Made by a program: the position numbers and the translations under genes. From Channallabes apus (Eukaryota; Chordata; Actinopteri; Siluriformes; Clariidae), in assembly GCA_030522415.1 (NCBI GenBank), contig CM060113.1:5765467-5829466 (forward strand): a stretch of 64,000 nt of DNA, given 5' to 3'. The notes under the pieces are model-generated. The model did not search any database. It was not told the origin of the DNA and saw only the letters and a program-made list of their open reading frames with translations. This document shows positions 24,001 to 36,300 of the stretch, piece by piece. Numbering within the stretch: the first letter of the stretch is position 1; the number at the start of each line of letters is the position of its first letter.

Positions 24001-24990
24001 ATCCCCATCACGATAAGTGCTATCAGGGCATGGCAGGTCATCAGGCGTTTTGAGGGCCGACCCAGACTCACCTCAACTTTTACTCCCATTAGTGACAACT
24101 ATGATTTTTCTGCTGGGGATTGTGGATACAAGTTTTCGTGTTTGGGCAAATAAAGCTCTCATCAATCTGCATGATATGTTCGAGGGGAACACTCTCCACC
24201 AATTCCACCAATTAGTCGTAAAGTACCACAACAAGATTTTTTTTCGTTATCTACAATTAAGAGACTTTGTAAAAAAGAACACTACTTTGCTCACAAACCA
24301 GGACATTTCGGCTGTGGAGAGACAGATTTTTACACAAATGAAAAGCTCTACAAGGTCTTTTTACAAGATTCTCAAGGAATGTGGTTTTTCAAACACAGAC
24401 GTTTTAAAAAATAAATGGGAACGGACACTTGATATACAAATCACAAATGATGAATGGGAGGAAGCATGGAAGAATGCAGGGACCCTAAGCATATGCAATA
24501 AAGTAAAAGCAATGCAATTAAAAATTTTGCACAGAGCTCACATCTCTCCAGGCACAAGTTTAAAAACGACTGCTCTCCAATGTGCCTGAAATGTAAAACA
24601 GAGGAAGGAGATCTTGCTCACGGTCTCCGGTTTTGCAGGGAAATCCAAAGATTTTGGATTATGGTTGAGCAAGAACTTAGCGTTATTTTGTCTATAAATA
24701 TTGGCTGTGACCCAAAACACTTATTGCTCGGAATATGTGTCGATATGGTTTTAGATAAACATAAAAAGACACTTTGTAAGTTTCTAACATTTTGTGCAAG
24801 GACATGTATTCTTCTGTACTGGTTAAGGGATAAAGCCGCTTGTATATTGTGGTATATTGAAGTACAAATACGTTTTATTTCTCTATTACATTTATTTAAA
24901 GAAGTGGTCAGCCAGAAGGTTTTGTTTTGTTTTGTTTTGTGTGTGTTTGGTTTGTAACTGTTTGCAAAATGTTAAAAAAAAAAATTAATA
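21010..24990 (+). mobile_element. L1-like LINE, degenerate, with internal deletion
   Basis: ORF1 region 21018-21842: the transposase-22-like part LENRERRKNIRIGGLPEGVE, then VRFHKFQDKQRVLNAAREL and YPALLKV, broken by a stop near 21438. ORF2: endonuclease from 22220 (LNVCTWNVNGI, HVALLQETHLNDEE; GGDFNCHL about 22650). RT follows a SINE insertion: LQSGKAPGPDGLSSEFYKEF about 23180 and YRPISLLNVDLKI about 23380. The middle of the RT, including the catalytic Asp pair, is deleted. C-terminal parts continue to about 24960, and an AT-rich end follows. It cannot move by itself. Confidence 0.85.
22838..23045 (+). mobile_element. SINE fragment inserted in the L1-like ORF2
   Basis: The sequence runs from CCTCCCACAGTCCAAAGACA through a GT run to GGTATAGAAGAAGAAGAATT. 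It is the 3' half of the same SINE family as 6356-6732, here on the plus strand, and it interrupts the endonuclease-RT linker. Confidence 0.82.
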
Positions 24991-25059
24991 AATACATTAT
25001 TTAAAAATATATATGTCATAAACAGAGGAGGAGATTTAAGATATCTGAATTTATGAATG

Positions 25060-27500
25060 TAGTATTTTGCTAACAAAATATTATTATCAGATCACACAAA
25101 CCAGAGCACTCTTTAGTTATCCTGTACACAATATTTTGTAAAGTAAATGCAAAATTAACATCTACCACATCCTTTTCTTCCAGCCAGTTCTGCAGTGCTT
25201 TCCAGAAAGAGAGAGAATAATTACATGTAAAAAATATATGTTCTGTATCTTCGGACGAGTGTTGATGTAGATGACAAGGCATATTTTCAAAATAAAATTT
25301 TTAATGTAGCAATTTATTAGAAGGATATATATCGTTTAATATATTAAAGTGCATTTCTTTAACTTTGGGAAGAAGGGGGAATTTTAAATAGACTGTTCTG
25401 AAATAATTGACTTTTTTTTTTAGCAATTGTACGAGTTAAAATATTTCTTGATACTTGAAATAGCTAGCATGGCAGAATAATAGTTTGTCTTATGTTTGTT
25501 GGTGCAAAATTTATTTTCTATTTCGATATCACCAACATATAATGAGGGAAGGACTCATTCTTCCGAAAGGATTGATTTTGGAATAAGAGAGGGAACATCT
25601 CATTAACACTTTATACCTGAGGGTATTGCATTAATAACAGTAAAGAACTGTTTTGGACGACAGGCAAATCCATGTTTTAGAGTGAAGGAGTTGTAGTCTA
25701 GAATATTACCACCATCATCCATTAGATCCAGTATTGACCAGATATTTCTATTAGCCCAGTCCTCTGGGATTTGTTTCTGTTTAAAATATATATTTGTTAT
25801 TCCAAATAGGAGTATTGTGGGGTGTAAAATTGTATGCGCACAAATTTCCATAATAAGACCTGTTGGTGAAATGATGCTGATAGCTTCAGTGGACGTTTGG
25901 GTAAATGAAATCTGAGAAGAAACGAATACCTCCCAATTTATAAAACAGCGCAGAAGGTACTGTATCCAAAAGCTCTCAGTATTACCTAAAACATCTGGAG
26001 CCACTTAAGTTTTAACAAAATGTTCATCCTTTCAAATACAATTACATTCAAACCACCTTCTTCATATGATGTAATAATATCAGATTTTTTAATGTAATAA
26101 TTCCAAATAAAGTTATAAATTTTTTGGTTGGATGTTTTTTTTTATAAAATCTGATGAGGGTGCCAAAGCGAGAGCTGTGTAGATCAGTCTAGATTAATAT
26201 TCCAGTTTAGGTAAAAGAATCCTCCCAAAAATTAAAAAAAATGTCTCTCTGCAACCAACAACTCAAGATTACATAGTGTAGTATCATCTGCTAGTAGACT
26301 AATTGCTAAAGTTTTTCCAAATATTTTTAATTTTTTCACTGATGAATCATGATTCACTAGAATGGGAAACAAATCTGCAGCTAAAATAAATAAAAGAAGA
26401 GATAAAGGGCATCCCTGCTTTATTCCACGGCCAATCGGAAAACTTTGCGTAGTTCCAAAAGGGAGAGAGATTGAACTATTCATATCTTTGTAGATCATTT
26501 TTATAGAACTGATAAATTGCTCACCAAAACCAAACAAGTTATGTTCTATCATATCAAAGGCCTTTTTTGAAGTCCAAAAATAGAATGAATCCATCCTCCT
26601 CTATCAAGTGACTGTATTCCACCAAATCCAACACCAACCTTATATTATTATGAATAGACCTCCCTTTAAGAAAGCCTGATTGTGACACACTAATTAATTA
26701 ATTAATTAATGCCCACTTTTGATCTATTAACATATATATGTGAGAAGAGTTTATAATCATTATTGAGCAATGTGATTGGGTGAAAGTTATCCACATTTCT
26801 CAGATCTTTCTAATCAACCCTTGATTCATAGTGGGGCCTAAAGTTCCATCTTCAATAGATTCTGTAAAAGCCTTAAATAATAATAATCTGAGATCACTCC
26901 AAAAGAATTTATAAAAAAATTAGCTGTGAGGCCATCAGGGCCTGGGGCTTTGTTTACCTGAAGCTTTTGATGAACCGCTGCATCGAGTTCTTCAATACAC
27001 AAGTCAGCATCACAATGATTTTTCCCATCATTATCAATGTGGGGAATGAATTTTTTTTTTTATCGAAGAAATGATTACACTCTATTGGGAGGAAGTTGGG
27101 AGAATATAGGTCACTGTAAACCTTATAGACTTCCTTGCTTATTAGAGTAGGATCTGTGCATTCATTATCATTAATTATTAATAAAAGAATTGAGACTTTT
27201 TTCGATTCTACAAAAATAAGATATACTTTTTTCACTCTCTTCTATCCATTTAGCTCTAGAGCACCTCATAATGCCTCTTAGGCTTTCTTAATGTAAGCAC
27301 TGTGCAGTTGTGAATGTAGAGAGATCATTCTGCTTTTAGTAGCATCATTTAAAGCAGTTTCATTACAGCATTTGTTAATTTCACTTATAATACTTGCCGC
27401 TAGTTTTAATGTAATTAATGGAAAATTCACTTTTTTTTTATTTGAGGAACTCCGATTTTCCTTTATATGAATAATAATCACTACTGTCCTTAATTTTCAA
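25060..27500 (-). mobile_element. L1/Tx1-like LINE ORF2 remnant, opposite orientation
   Basis: Minus-strand frames give NDNECTDPTLISKEVYKVYSDLYSPNF split over short frames (about 27190-27060), LLNNDYKL (about 26780), GFLKGRSIHNNIRLVLDLVEY (about 26690-26610, split by stops), KAFDMIEHNLF, GRGIKQGCPLS and the catalytic box SLLADDTTL (about 26300). A C-terminal part follows at 26004-25070, with SEDTEHIFFTCNYS.SFWKAL. Many stops make it inactive. It differs from the plus-strand L1-like element next to it, so these are two families, not an inverted duplication. Confidence 0.82.
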
Positions 27501-27704
27501 AATTAAATATTTTACTTTATTACAGAATCTCTCATTATTAAATTTATTTATTATTTATAATTAAATGTCTAATATCCTTTATTTCTAGAGGTGTCGTGGT
27601 TTGTTTTGGCACAAAGGTCCGTCTGGTGCAGTGTTGAAGTCTCCTCACACCACAGTATTATTATGATTATTATTATTATTATTATTATTATTATAATCTG
27701 GACA
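27501..27704. other. AT-rich spacer with TTA microsatellite
   Basis: ATT/TTA repeats lie at about 27660-27693. No gene is visible. Confidence 0.6.
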
Positions 27705-27712
27705 CTTTAGCT

Positions 27713-29312
27713 CAGTGGTTCTCAAAGTGTGGGGCGCGCCCCACTAGTGGGGAATACAGACATGACAGGTGGGGCGCAACGAACGGGAGGAAAAACAGGA
27801 AAGTACCTATTCTAATTCATGCTTTTCTGTATTGATAATGAAGAGCGTACGCTCAAAACAATCACACACAAATAAATGGATCATTAATACAAGTACATTT
27901 AAAATAACATCAGTTGTGGGCCGGGAGAAAAAGTGGAACCATAGTGGAACAAACTTGAGCTGCGCTGCTCGAATCACAAACCTGCGCGAGCCACTGGGCA
28001 GCACTGCGCGACTCTGACAGAAATAAACCGCGCCGACCATCAAAATACATTTTACCCCGCTGGTATGCGCACGTACAATCCAGGCATGGCAAGGCGGAAA
28101 CAATATTAAACAGTCCTGACATTTTAAATGAATTGTTTTTAAATAAAACACAGTGGGTCGCGCAGGTTTGTGAATCGAGCGGCGCTGCACGATCCACCGG
28201 GCTGCGCAAATAAACCGGATCATCACTGCGGTATCCAGATAGTCGCGCTGCGCTGCATTTGCGCAGATATTTGGTTCAATCGGGTGCCGCGGTTTCGTCC
28301 CACTTTTGATGTGTTTGGCTTCACATACACTTCGACAATGGAAGAAGACGCTGCAGCAGCAGTGAGTTTTCTTACATGTGACGAGGAGACTGTAAAGAAA
28401 AAATATGCCTCGTCTGTGGTGTGGAATTGGTTTGGGTAAAAGAAAAGTGATACGAATGAGATGAACGTGATTTGCAAGGTACACAAGTGCACTGTTTTAA
28501 CAAGTGGTGGAAACACATCAAACCTTTTCTATAATCTGAAATACAAACATCCAAACGAATATGGCCAAAGTAAAAAAATGCGGCAAACCTCAGCAATTCA
28601 CAGTTTAAATAAAATTACATTATGTAAAACAGTTTCTTTGTGTTTGAATTTTTATTTATGCATTTTCAGATACAAATTGCTATATTGTGTTATATATCAT
28701 TATTGAGTTAGAAAATTGCTTCTACCGTGATAGAAGATTTTGGTTATATCGCCCACCCCTAATGAAGTCTATCTTGAGCTTGGATTCATGGTGGGGATGG
28801 TGGGGGCAGAAGAGTTTTGTGTGTGTTTTGTGTCTTAAACCGCTGGCAGCAGACCGCATGAGACCCAACAAATTAGGAAGACACTTAGAGACAACACACT
28901 CCAGTCACGTTAATAAACCACTGGACGTCTTTGAAAGAAAGCTGGCAGAATACAGACAGCAGGAGAATCGCATGGTAACATCTGAATCAGTGGACAGCAA
29001 AGCACAAATGGCTTCATTCAAAGTTGCATACAGAATTGGCCAGTGCAAAAAAACTACAAACGATTGCTGAGCAGCTAATAAACATGGGGTCAATTATGCA
29101 AAGATAAGTGACAACGTAAGCCTTTTATAACAATTGCACGTGTATTTTATCTTTTTTTAACTTGGTGGTGTTTGATCGTATTGGTTTAGGAATTGATATT
29201 TCAATAAACAGTAAACTTGGTCGATTTCGTTATTATTTTGTTGACAAGTGGGGCTTGAAAATTCGCTCACCCCCTTAAGTGGGGAATGACAGAAAAAGTT
29301 TGAGAACCACTG
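27713..29312 (+). mobile_element. hAT DNA transposon, 1600 bp, non-autonomous, with perfect 8-bp target duplication
   Basis: The ends are CAGTGGTTCTCAAA and TTTGAGAACCACTG, flanked by CTTTAGCT at 27705-27712 and 29313-29320. An 8-bp duplication is diagnostic of hAT. The interior keeps only the BED-type zinc-finger part of a ZBED5/SCAND3-like transposase (28790-29070: FVCVLCLKPLAADRMRPNKL, HLETTHSSHV, FERKLAEYRQQ). The catalytic RNase H-like domain is absent. Confidence 0.93.
28310..28765 (+). pseudogene. Fragment of a second hAT element (ZBED1-like BED finger) nested inside the first
   Basis: 28339-28437 encodes MEEDAAAAVSFLTCDEETVK to NWFG. After a frame break, VICKVHKCTVLTSGGNTSN continues (about 28465-28550); both belong to the BED zinc-finger region of ZBED1-like hAT proteins. 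The fragment ends at about 28760 in ATATCGCCCACCCCTA, which looks like a hAT-Ac type terminal repeat. The left end was not found, so the fragment is either truncated or part of a deletion derivative. Confidence 0.65.
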
Positions 29313-29320
29313 CTTTAGCT

Positions 29321-30145
29321 ACAGTAGGCAGTTCCGTATAAAACGCACGTGCACGCGTGTCTCATTAGGGTGTGACGTCATTAAAAAGCGACCGCACACT
29401 TCAGACGCAGATGTTAAAACGGCTGTTTATGACGTCACAATAAGCGCTATTTGATTATGTCTTAATTCTCCTCTAGAGATAATCTGACTCTGCTGTCCAT
29501 GTTAATAATCGATATACCAGTTTGTGTCTATAACGGAGTCCACGCTAAATGGAAGCGATTATTTTTAGAAATCCCAAACGGTCAGTTGATTTTTTTTATT
29601 CACAAACCGTCCACTAGGTGTCACTGTTGACCACATTGTGTTTCTCCAGAGGGTTTTACAGCTTTTAAGGCTTAATTACTAAAAATAAGACAAGATTAAC
29701 ACTGGTTCAGTAACACAACCAGGACAGAGCAAAACCACTCACATTTTCATTTCATGTCATTTCTCATAACACAAATAACAAATAAACCAACATGAGCTGC
29801 ATTATTTGATTCTTAACAGACATTATTTTTAAGAAACCTCATGTACATAGTGATCACTGTGGTTCTTATGACTGATAAACTGGTGTGTTTGTGCTTTACA
29901 GACTTGGGGAAACTGTTTTAGTGACTCACATGGAATTGCGTATGTTTACAGATTTCCAGAAACCGAGAGAATATTACAGATATAATTATGATTAATGTCG
30001 ACTGTAAATTGTCTCTTGAAGCAACTTTGGAGCCTCGGGTTCTAGGTCCAAGTGCTCCAGGTAGGACTCACACACACATACACACACACACACATACACA
30101 CACACTTTTGAGTGAACAGTGAAGAAGTTTCGATTCTTACGGTTG
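29321..30145. other. Intergenic, 5' flank of the Sec16/Pim-like locus
   Basis: No exon was recognised. A CA microsatellite lies at about 30068-30105. The missing 5' exon or exons of the downstream locus could be here or further left, beyond the hAT element. I could not find an exon ending in the required phase. Confidence 0.4.
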
Positions 30146-30149
30146 CTGC

Positions 30150-30400
30150 GGGTGGTACGGTGGTGTAGCGGTTAGCAATGTTGCCTCTACACCTCGGGTT
30201 GTGGGTTCGAGTCCCGCTCGGGGTCTGTGTGCATGGAGTTTGCAGGTTCCCTCTGTGCTTAGTGAGTTTCCTCCAGGTACTTCGGTTCCCCCACAGTCCA
30301 AAGACCTGCAAGATTGATTAAGTGTGTGGCCCCATCCAGGGTGTACCCCGGTACCCCAAAGTCTCCTGGGAATAGACTCCAGGGTCACATCCAACACATA
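30150..30400 (+). repeat. Diverged SINE copy
   Basis: It starts GGTGGTACGGTGGTGTAGCG and keeps the B-box-like GGGTTCGAGTCCCGCTC, CCACAGTCCAAAGACCTGCA and the CTCCTGGGAATAGACTCCAG tail. It is clearly older than the copies at 6356 and 7327. It lies just upstream of unit A. Confidence 0.75.
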
Positions 30401-30665
30401 AATTTTTATAAACGATGACTGAGTGAGTGAGTACATTTGCTTCAAGTTACAGACCTACAATTAATGTTTTGCTATGAAGTGAGTATTTAAAGGTACAGTG
30501 TTAAGTTGTGTGAAATGTTATCGATGTTATGTATAAAGTTGTAGTTTTTTCTTCAGAAATAGAAACATACTGTAAATTGACTAAATAAAAAAAATCAAGA
30601 GCATATAGTCATGTAATCACTCTATAGTCCTATAACTGAGGTTTTTATTATTATTATTATTCCAG

Positions 30666-31082
30666 TCAAGGACATTTTGCATCCACCTGAACGTGTTGAA
30701 GAGGAGCCTAAATTTCCTGGTCCTCTTTTGAGGTGTATCTCCTTTTATATAACACACAAGAGCTTTTAGCGGTGATATAATTCTATATAATTTGAAGTTT
30801 AATACATTTGCGCAGTAAGCCATATAATACAGCTGTTCCAACATCTGTGGCAGGAATAAGATTAATCAGAAGAGCCTGTTTCTGTTCATCCGCTGGAATG
30901 CGAAGGAGTGTCTCAAACAAATCGATGAAGAAGATGAAATGGAGGCCTATTTCTTCTGGCGGATAATGGCATTGTTCTGCCGTCGAAAAAAAGCAAGTGT
31001 TAAAAGTTTGCGTTAAGCAAAACAATTAACTATAATAGAGTGTGTAATGGGGGCACGGTGGCGTAGTGAGTAGCACTGTCAC

Positions 31083-31156
<74 letters not shown>

Positions 31157-33053
31157 AATGGGTTTCCTCCGGGTTTACTGGTTTCCTCCCACAGACCAAA
31201 GACATACAGATTGGGCTAATTAACGTTCCCAAATTGCCCGTAGTGTGTAAATGAGCGTGTGTGTGTGTGAGTGTTATGTAATGATGCTTCTTCTATAGAA
31301 GGTGATGATGTGTGAAGTCGCCAGTCTCCTCATGAATGGCAACCGCGTGATTAAGAAGAAGCTCCCAAAAGTTAGTATATAATACATCGATATCATCGTC
31401 ATCTGGCCATACGTATATGATTGTGTAATTCTGGATGTTGTTGCTGATCAGCATGACTATTTCTGATGCAGCAAATGGCCACGAATAGATGGAAGGAGTG
31501 GGTCATTCCTCTGACGGAACTTTTATTCTCGTCTGCACCTCATGAGGAGCACAGAAAGGCTGTGATTAAGATGGGAGATGATCTCGGTACGACAGTATTT
31601 TGTATATAATGTCATGTATTTCCCTCTACATGGTGTCGTTTAGTCCTCATCCTTGCCTTTTGTGCATGCCTGGTCTTTTGTCTGCAGCCTCCAGAGAGCT
31701 GATTTACGCAGCACATATCTGCTACGTGGTGGCGAAAGTGGAGCTGGGGTCGCGTAGCCGGTTTGAACTGATCGGATGCAGAAGGTATTGTGTGTGTGTG
31801 GGGGGGGGGGGGGGGGGTCTGTGGGAAAGAGTAGTGGAAGCTAGGTTAAGGGCAGAGGTGAGCATTTGTGAGCAGCAATATGGTTTTATGCCTAGAAAGA
31901 GTACATCAGATGCAGTATTTGCTTTGAGGATGCTGATGGAGAAGTACAGAGAAGGTAATAAAGAGTTGCATTGTGTCTTTGTAGATTTAGAGAAAGCGTA
32001 CGACAGGGTGCCGAGAGAGGAGCTGTGGTGTTGTATTAGGAAGTCTGGAGTGGCAGAGAAGTATGTTAGAGTGGTGCAGGACATGTATGAGAGTTGTAAG
32101 ACAGTGGTGAGATGTGCTGTAGGTGTGACAGAAGGGTTCAAGGTGGAGGTGGGTCTGCATCAAGGATCGGCTCTAAGCCCCTTTTTGTTTGCTCTGGTGA
32201 TGGACAGGATGACAGATGAGGTTAGACAGGAGTCTCCATGGACTATGATGTTTGCAGATGACATTGTGCTTTGTAGCGAGAGCAGGGAACAGGTGGAGGA
32301 AAATTTGGAGAGGTGGAGGTACGCTCTGGAAAGCAGAGGAATGAAGGTTAGCCACAGCAAGACGGAATACATGCGTGTGAATGAGAGGGACCCAAGAGGA
32401 ACAGTGAGGCTACAGGGAGCAGAGGTAAAGAAGGTGCAGGACTTTAAGTACTTAGGGTCAAAGGTCGAGAGCAACGGAGAGTGTGGAAAGGAGGTGAAGA
32501 GGCGGGTACAGGTTGGAATGGGTGGAGAAAAGTGTCAGGTGTGTTGTGCGATAAAAGAGCATCAGCGAGAATGAAAGGAAAGGTGTACAGGACAGTGGTG
32601 AGACCAGCAATGCTCTACGGCTTAGAGACAGTGGCACTGAAGAAAAGACAGGAGGCAGAGCTAGAGGTAGCAGAGCTGAAGATGTTGAGGTTCTCTTTGG
32701 GAGTGACAAGGATGGATAGGATCAAGAATCAGTTCATCAGAGGGACAACCCATGTTAGATGTTTTGGAGATAAAGTCAGAGAGGCCAGATTGAGGTGGTT
32801 TGGACATGTTCAGAGGAGAGAGTGTGAATATATCGGTAGAAGGATGCTGAGGTTGGAACTGCCAGGCAGGAGGTCTAGAGGAAGACCAAAGAGGAGATTT
32901 ATGGATGCAGTGAGAGAGGACATGAAGTTAGTTGGTGTGAGAGAAGAGGATGCAGAGGATAGGGTTAGATGGAGGCAGATGATTCGCTGTGGCGACCCCT
33001 GAAAGGGAACAGCCGAAAGAAGAAGTGTGTGTGTGTGTGGGGGGCGGGGGTGC

Positions 33054-33096
<43 letters not shown>

Positions 33097-33340
33097 GGTG
33101 TGTGTGTGTGCGGGTGTGTGTGTGTGCGGGTGTGTGGATGTGTGTGCAGGTGTGTGTAGGTGTGTGTTGGTTTGCTACTGACACATTATTATTATTCTAT
33201 TTGCACCAGTCTGCCATTCGGCCTGATCATCCTGGATGAAGCCATTAAAAGGACCGAGACGTATGAGTACGTGCTGTGGCTGACATCAGGACTTCCCCAG
33301 CCAAGCTTCCAGGTAGGAATCTTTTAATTTTTCTTTTTTA

Positions 33341-33379
<39 letters not shown>

Positions 33380-36300
33380 ACCAGTGTACTGAGAATGAGC
33401 GACTCTGTCTCTCCTAGATCTTTAAGTTGTGTCACGCCATCAGACTGACCTATTTAGAGCTGAACGAGATCGATTTTCCCGACGACGTCCTTAAATACTG
33501 TAAGAGCATCGCCAGTGCAGCCGCCGCCTTCCCCAACAGATTCAACAGGAGCTTCCTTCAACGGCTCATGTTGGTAAATAAGACGATTGAAAATTGCGAA
33601 ATGGGTTCTAGGTTTCAAATGCACAAGTATTCTTCATCTTCATCACCAGTTTATACTTCTCCTCGCCTTCCTCATAGCTGTCTTACCAACTGCGGGAAGA
33701 GGGTAAAGAATACGAGTGGCTGCGAGAGCTTGAAGTGCTGCATAAAACCAAATTAGCGAAGGCCACTGAGCAGGACGTGTCATCTGCTGTCCAGGACGTG
33801 GTTTCTGAGGTCGAGGACTCTGAGTTTCACCCAATCGCTGGCCACGTCCTCAGGAATGGAGACAACATGTATTACGTAGAGCGTATGTTAGAATCCACCA
33901 TGTGGGGAAAAAAATCAACCTAAGCATGTTGCATTGTGTATACATCCTAAGCATTCTGTATACATATTTTTAACACTGATCTGATAATTTCTTTATTTTT
34001 TAATTTTTTTAATAGGTACTCCTATTGGAAGATCTTTACCATAATCTACCATAATATGGGTGCACTGACTGTGATGCTCTTTCTTTCATTCTTTATTCAC
34101 ACAAATATTTTTTCGTTTAACAGAGGTATTTGACGAACGGTACGAAATGGGAGAGATCCTCGGAAAAGGAGGCTTCGGCTCGGTCTACACAGGAGTGCGA
34201 AAGGAAGACGGGAAGCAGGTAAATGTCTTTCCCTCAACCCCATAAACAAACTGTACATGTCTGCACTTGATTGCTCTCCAAGGTACCAGGCCAATCGACA
34301 AATCAGTTACTCCATCCATCCATCCATCTATCTACTATAGGAACCTATGTAGTCTATCTAGGGACCGTGGAGGCCAAGCCTCGAACCCGAGCCACTGGAG
34401 GTCCAAGGTGGAGGTCTAAACTCCTGTAGACCCAAGTTGACTTAAGTGCAGTATTAAATCTCCAGTGTTAATGGTAACTGCATTGCCCCATATCTCCTAC
34501 TCTACTATTATCCTATTATTTATCAGAGCTACAAATTACACATTTATATTTATAAATAATTGATATACACTAACGCACATATGGCATTAGGTACGTAACA
34601 CCAACAGTCAGTTGTTATCTTAAGACATGAAGGTCAGCTGTTCTGGAACAGTTTTCACAAGAACAGTATTGTGTGTCGAGTGCGTTTGCACCAGGATGAA
34701 ACTGTCTCTTATGAAGACCTTCCCTGGAAAGCAAGACCAAAACTGACCTCTGCTGCAGAGGAGACGTTCATTTAGAGTCACCAGCCTCAGAAATCACCAA
34801 TTAACAACCAGCAGCTCAGATTAGAGAAGCTATGAAGATCAGAAGTAGCAGATATACATCTCAATATCAACTGTTCAAAGGAGATTATCGGGTATTTTGG
34901 ATAAACGGTTTCAGCATCATTATACAGTGTAGAAAGAAATACAGTACAAATGAGGAAGGACCATGGAATTAGAAAGTGATCCCAAACTTTTGAGCGGTCG
35001 TGTGTTATTAAACAAAGCATCAAAAACATTAACAATTTCTGTTAGTATCATGAAATTTAACCACAAAACATTTGGAATTCACATATTGCTCTGGAATAGC
35101 AAGGAACAAATAAAAATCTCGATTTCTGGTGTAAATTCAGCGCTTTTTTTCCACCGTCTGATCAGCGGTCTCTATAAGAAATGAGGTTAAACTCATGGGG
35201 CAGAACCTGCAAGACATGCAAGAACCTGAAGCGAAACAAACAAAAAATAATAATAATGATTTTATAAGATTTCACATTTCCTGCAAGGTTTTATTTCACT
35301 TACAGAAATTATATTCCATGTGCATTCATGATAATCACGGTAAATAGAAATGACCTTTAAGAACGTTCTCATTATGTCTTGTGTTGTAAACAGATTGCCA
35401 TCAAATTAGTTCGGAAGGATGAGAAAATCATTGCCATAGCTATCGTAAGTAAAATTGTTCCTGCTTACATAAACGAAAATCCATAAACGTCATCCCGTTT
35501 TTATTTCATTATCTATGATAAATCTTACAGAAATGAAACCGATCTAGCATCAGGCTCGATCCAGTGGTTAGATTTCTGTTTGGTCTTGTTTAGCCTGGAG
35601 AGAAAGAAAAGCTTCCTGTGGAAGTGGCGCTAATGAAGATGGTGTCCGTGCCACCTCGCTGTAGCAACGTGCTGCAGCTCCTGGAGTGGTTTGACTTCGG
35701 TAATTTGTACGCCATCATTCTGGAAATGCCCGTCCCCTGTCAGAACCTCTATGATTTCATGGTGCTTCAGGGAGGCTGCTTGGCCGAAGCGCAGTCTCGA
35801 GACATCATGCTGCAGGTGATCCGGGCGTCTCGTCATTGTTGTGACAAAGGAATATTACACCGTGACGTCAAAGTCCAAAATCTGCTCATCAACACCGATA
35901 CGTTGCAAGTGAAACTCATCGATTTTGGATGTGGGGACTTGCTGAAGGAGGCCCCCTACAAATGCTACATCGGTAATTTTGTCGAATAGAATCAGGAAAA
36001 AAAGTCAAAAACAATGCAAAAGAGAGAGAAAATTTGTATATATTTTTTACTTTCAGGCACTGCTCACTTTATGCCTCCTGAGTGGGTGACTGACGGAGAG
36101 TACATGGGCATCCCTGCTACCGTCTGGGGTCTGGGCGTCCTCTTGTATTACTTGGTCACTGGAGAATATCCCTTCGAAACGAAGAAGGACCTGGATCACG
36201 GGTGCCTGGAATTAGGTCCAGACATCTCTCGAGGTGAGACGTCATGTATATAATAAAGCTAGCTGTGAAACTAAGTTTCTAAATGAGTTTTTATATTCTT

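Noticed and set aside
25060..27500. Inverted duplication of the neighbouring L1-like element at 21-25 kb
   Set aside because: RT motifs differ clearly between the two, so they are separate LINE families that happen to be adjacent.
27807..28484. 225-codon minus-strand frame in the hAT element
   Set aside because: It runs antisense to the BED-finger remnants and resembles no protein I know.
30450..30530. Possible start exon for the Sec16-Pim gene (short ATG frame before GTGAGT at about 30478)
   Set aside because: Its donor phase (0) does not fit the phase-1 acceptor of the first recognised exon, and it has no coding similarity.
30783..31025. Minus-strand frame of 80 codons opposite Sec16-like exon 2
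   Set aside because: The plus strand gives the Sec16 motif [12 protein letters not shown] with fitting splice sites; the parallel exon at 37162 produces a similar shadow.
31066..31254. Cys/Val repeat frames over GT microsatellites, also at 33027 and 50826
   Set aside because: Frames made of dinucleotide repeats have no stops by composition alone.
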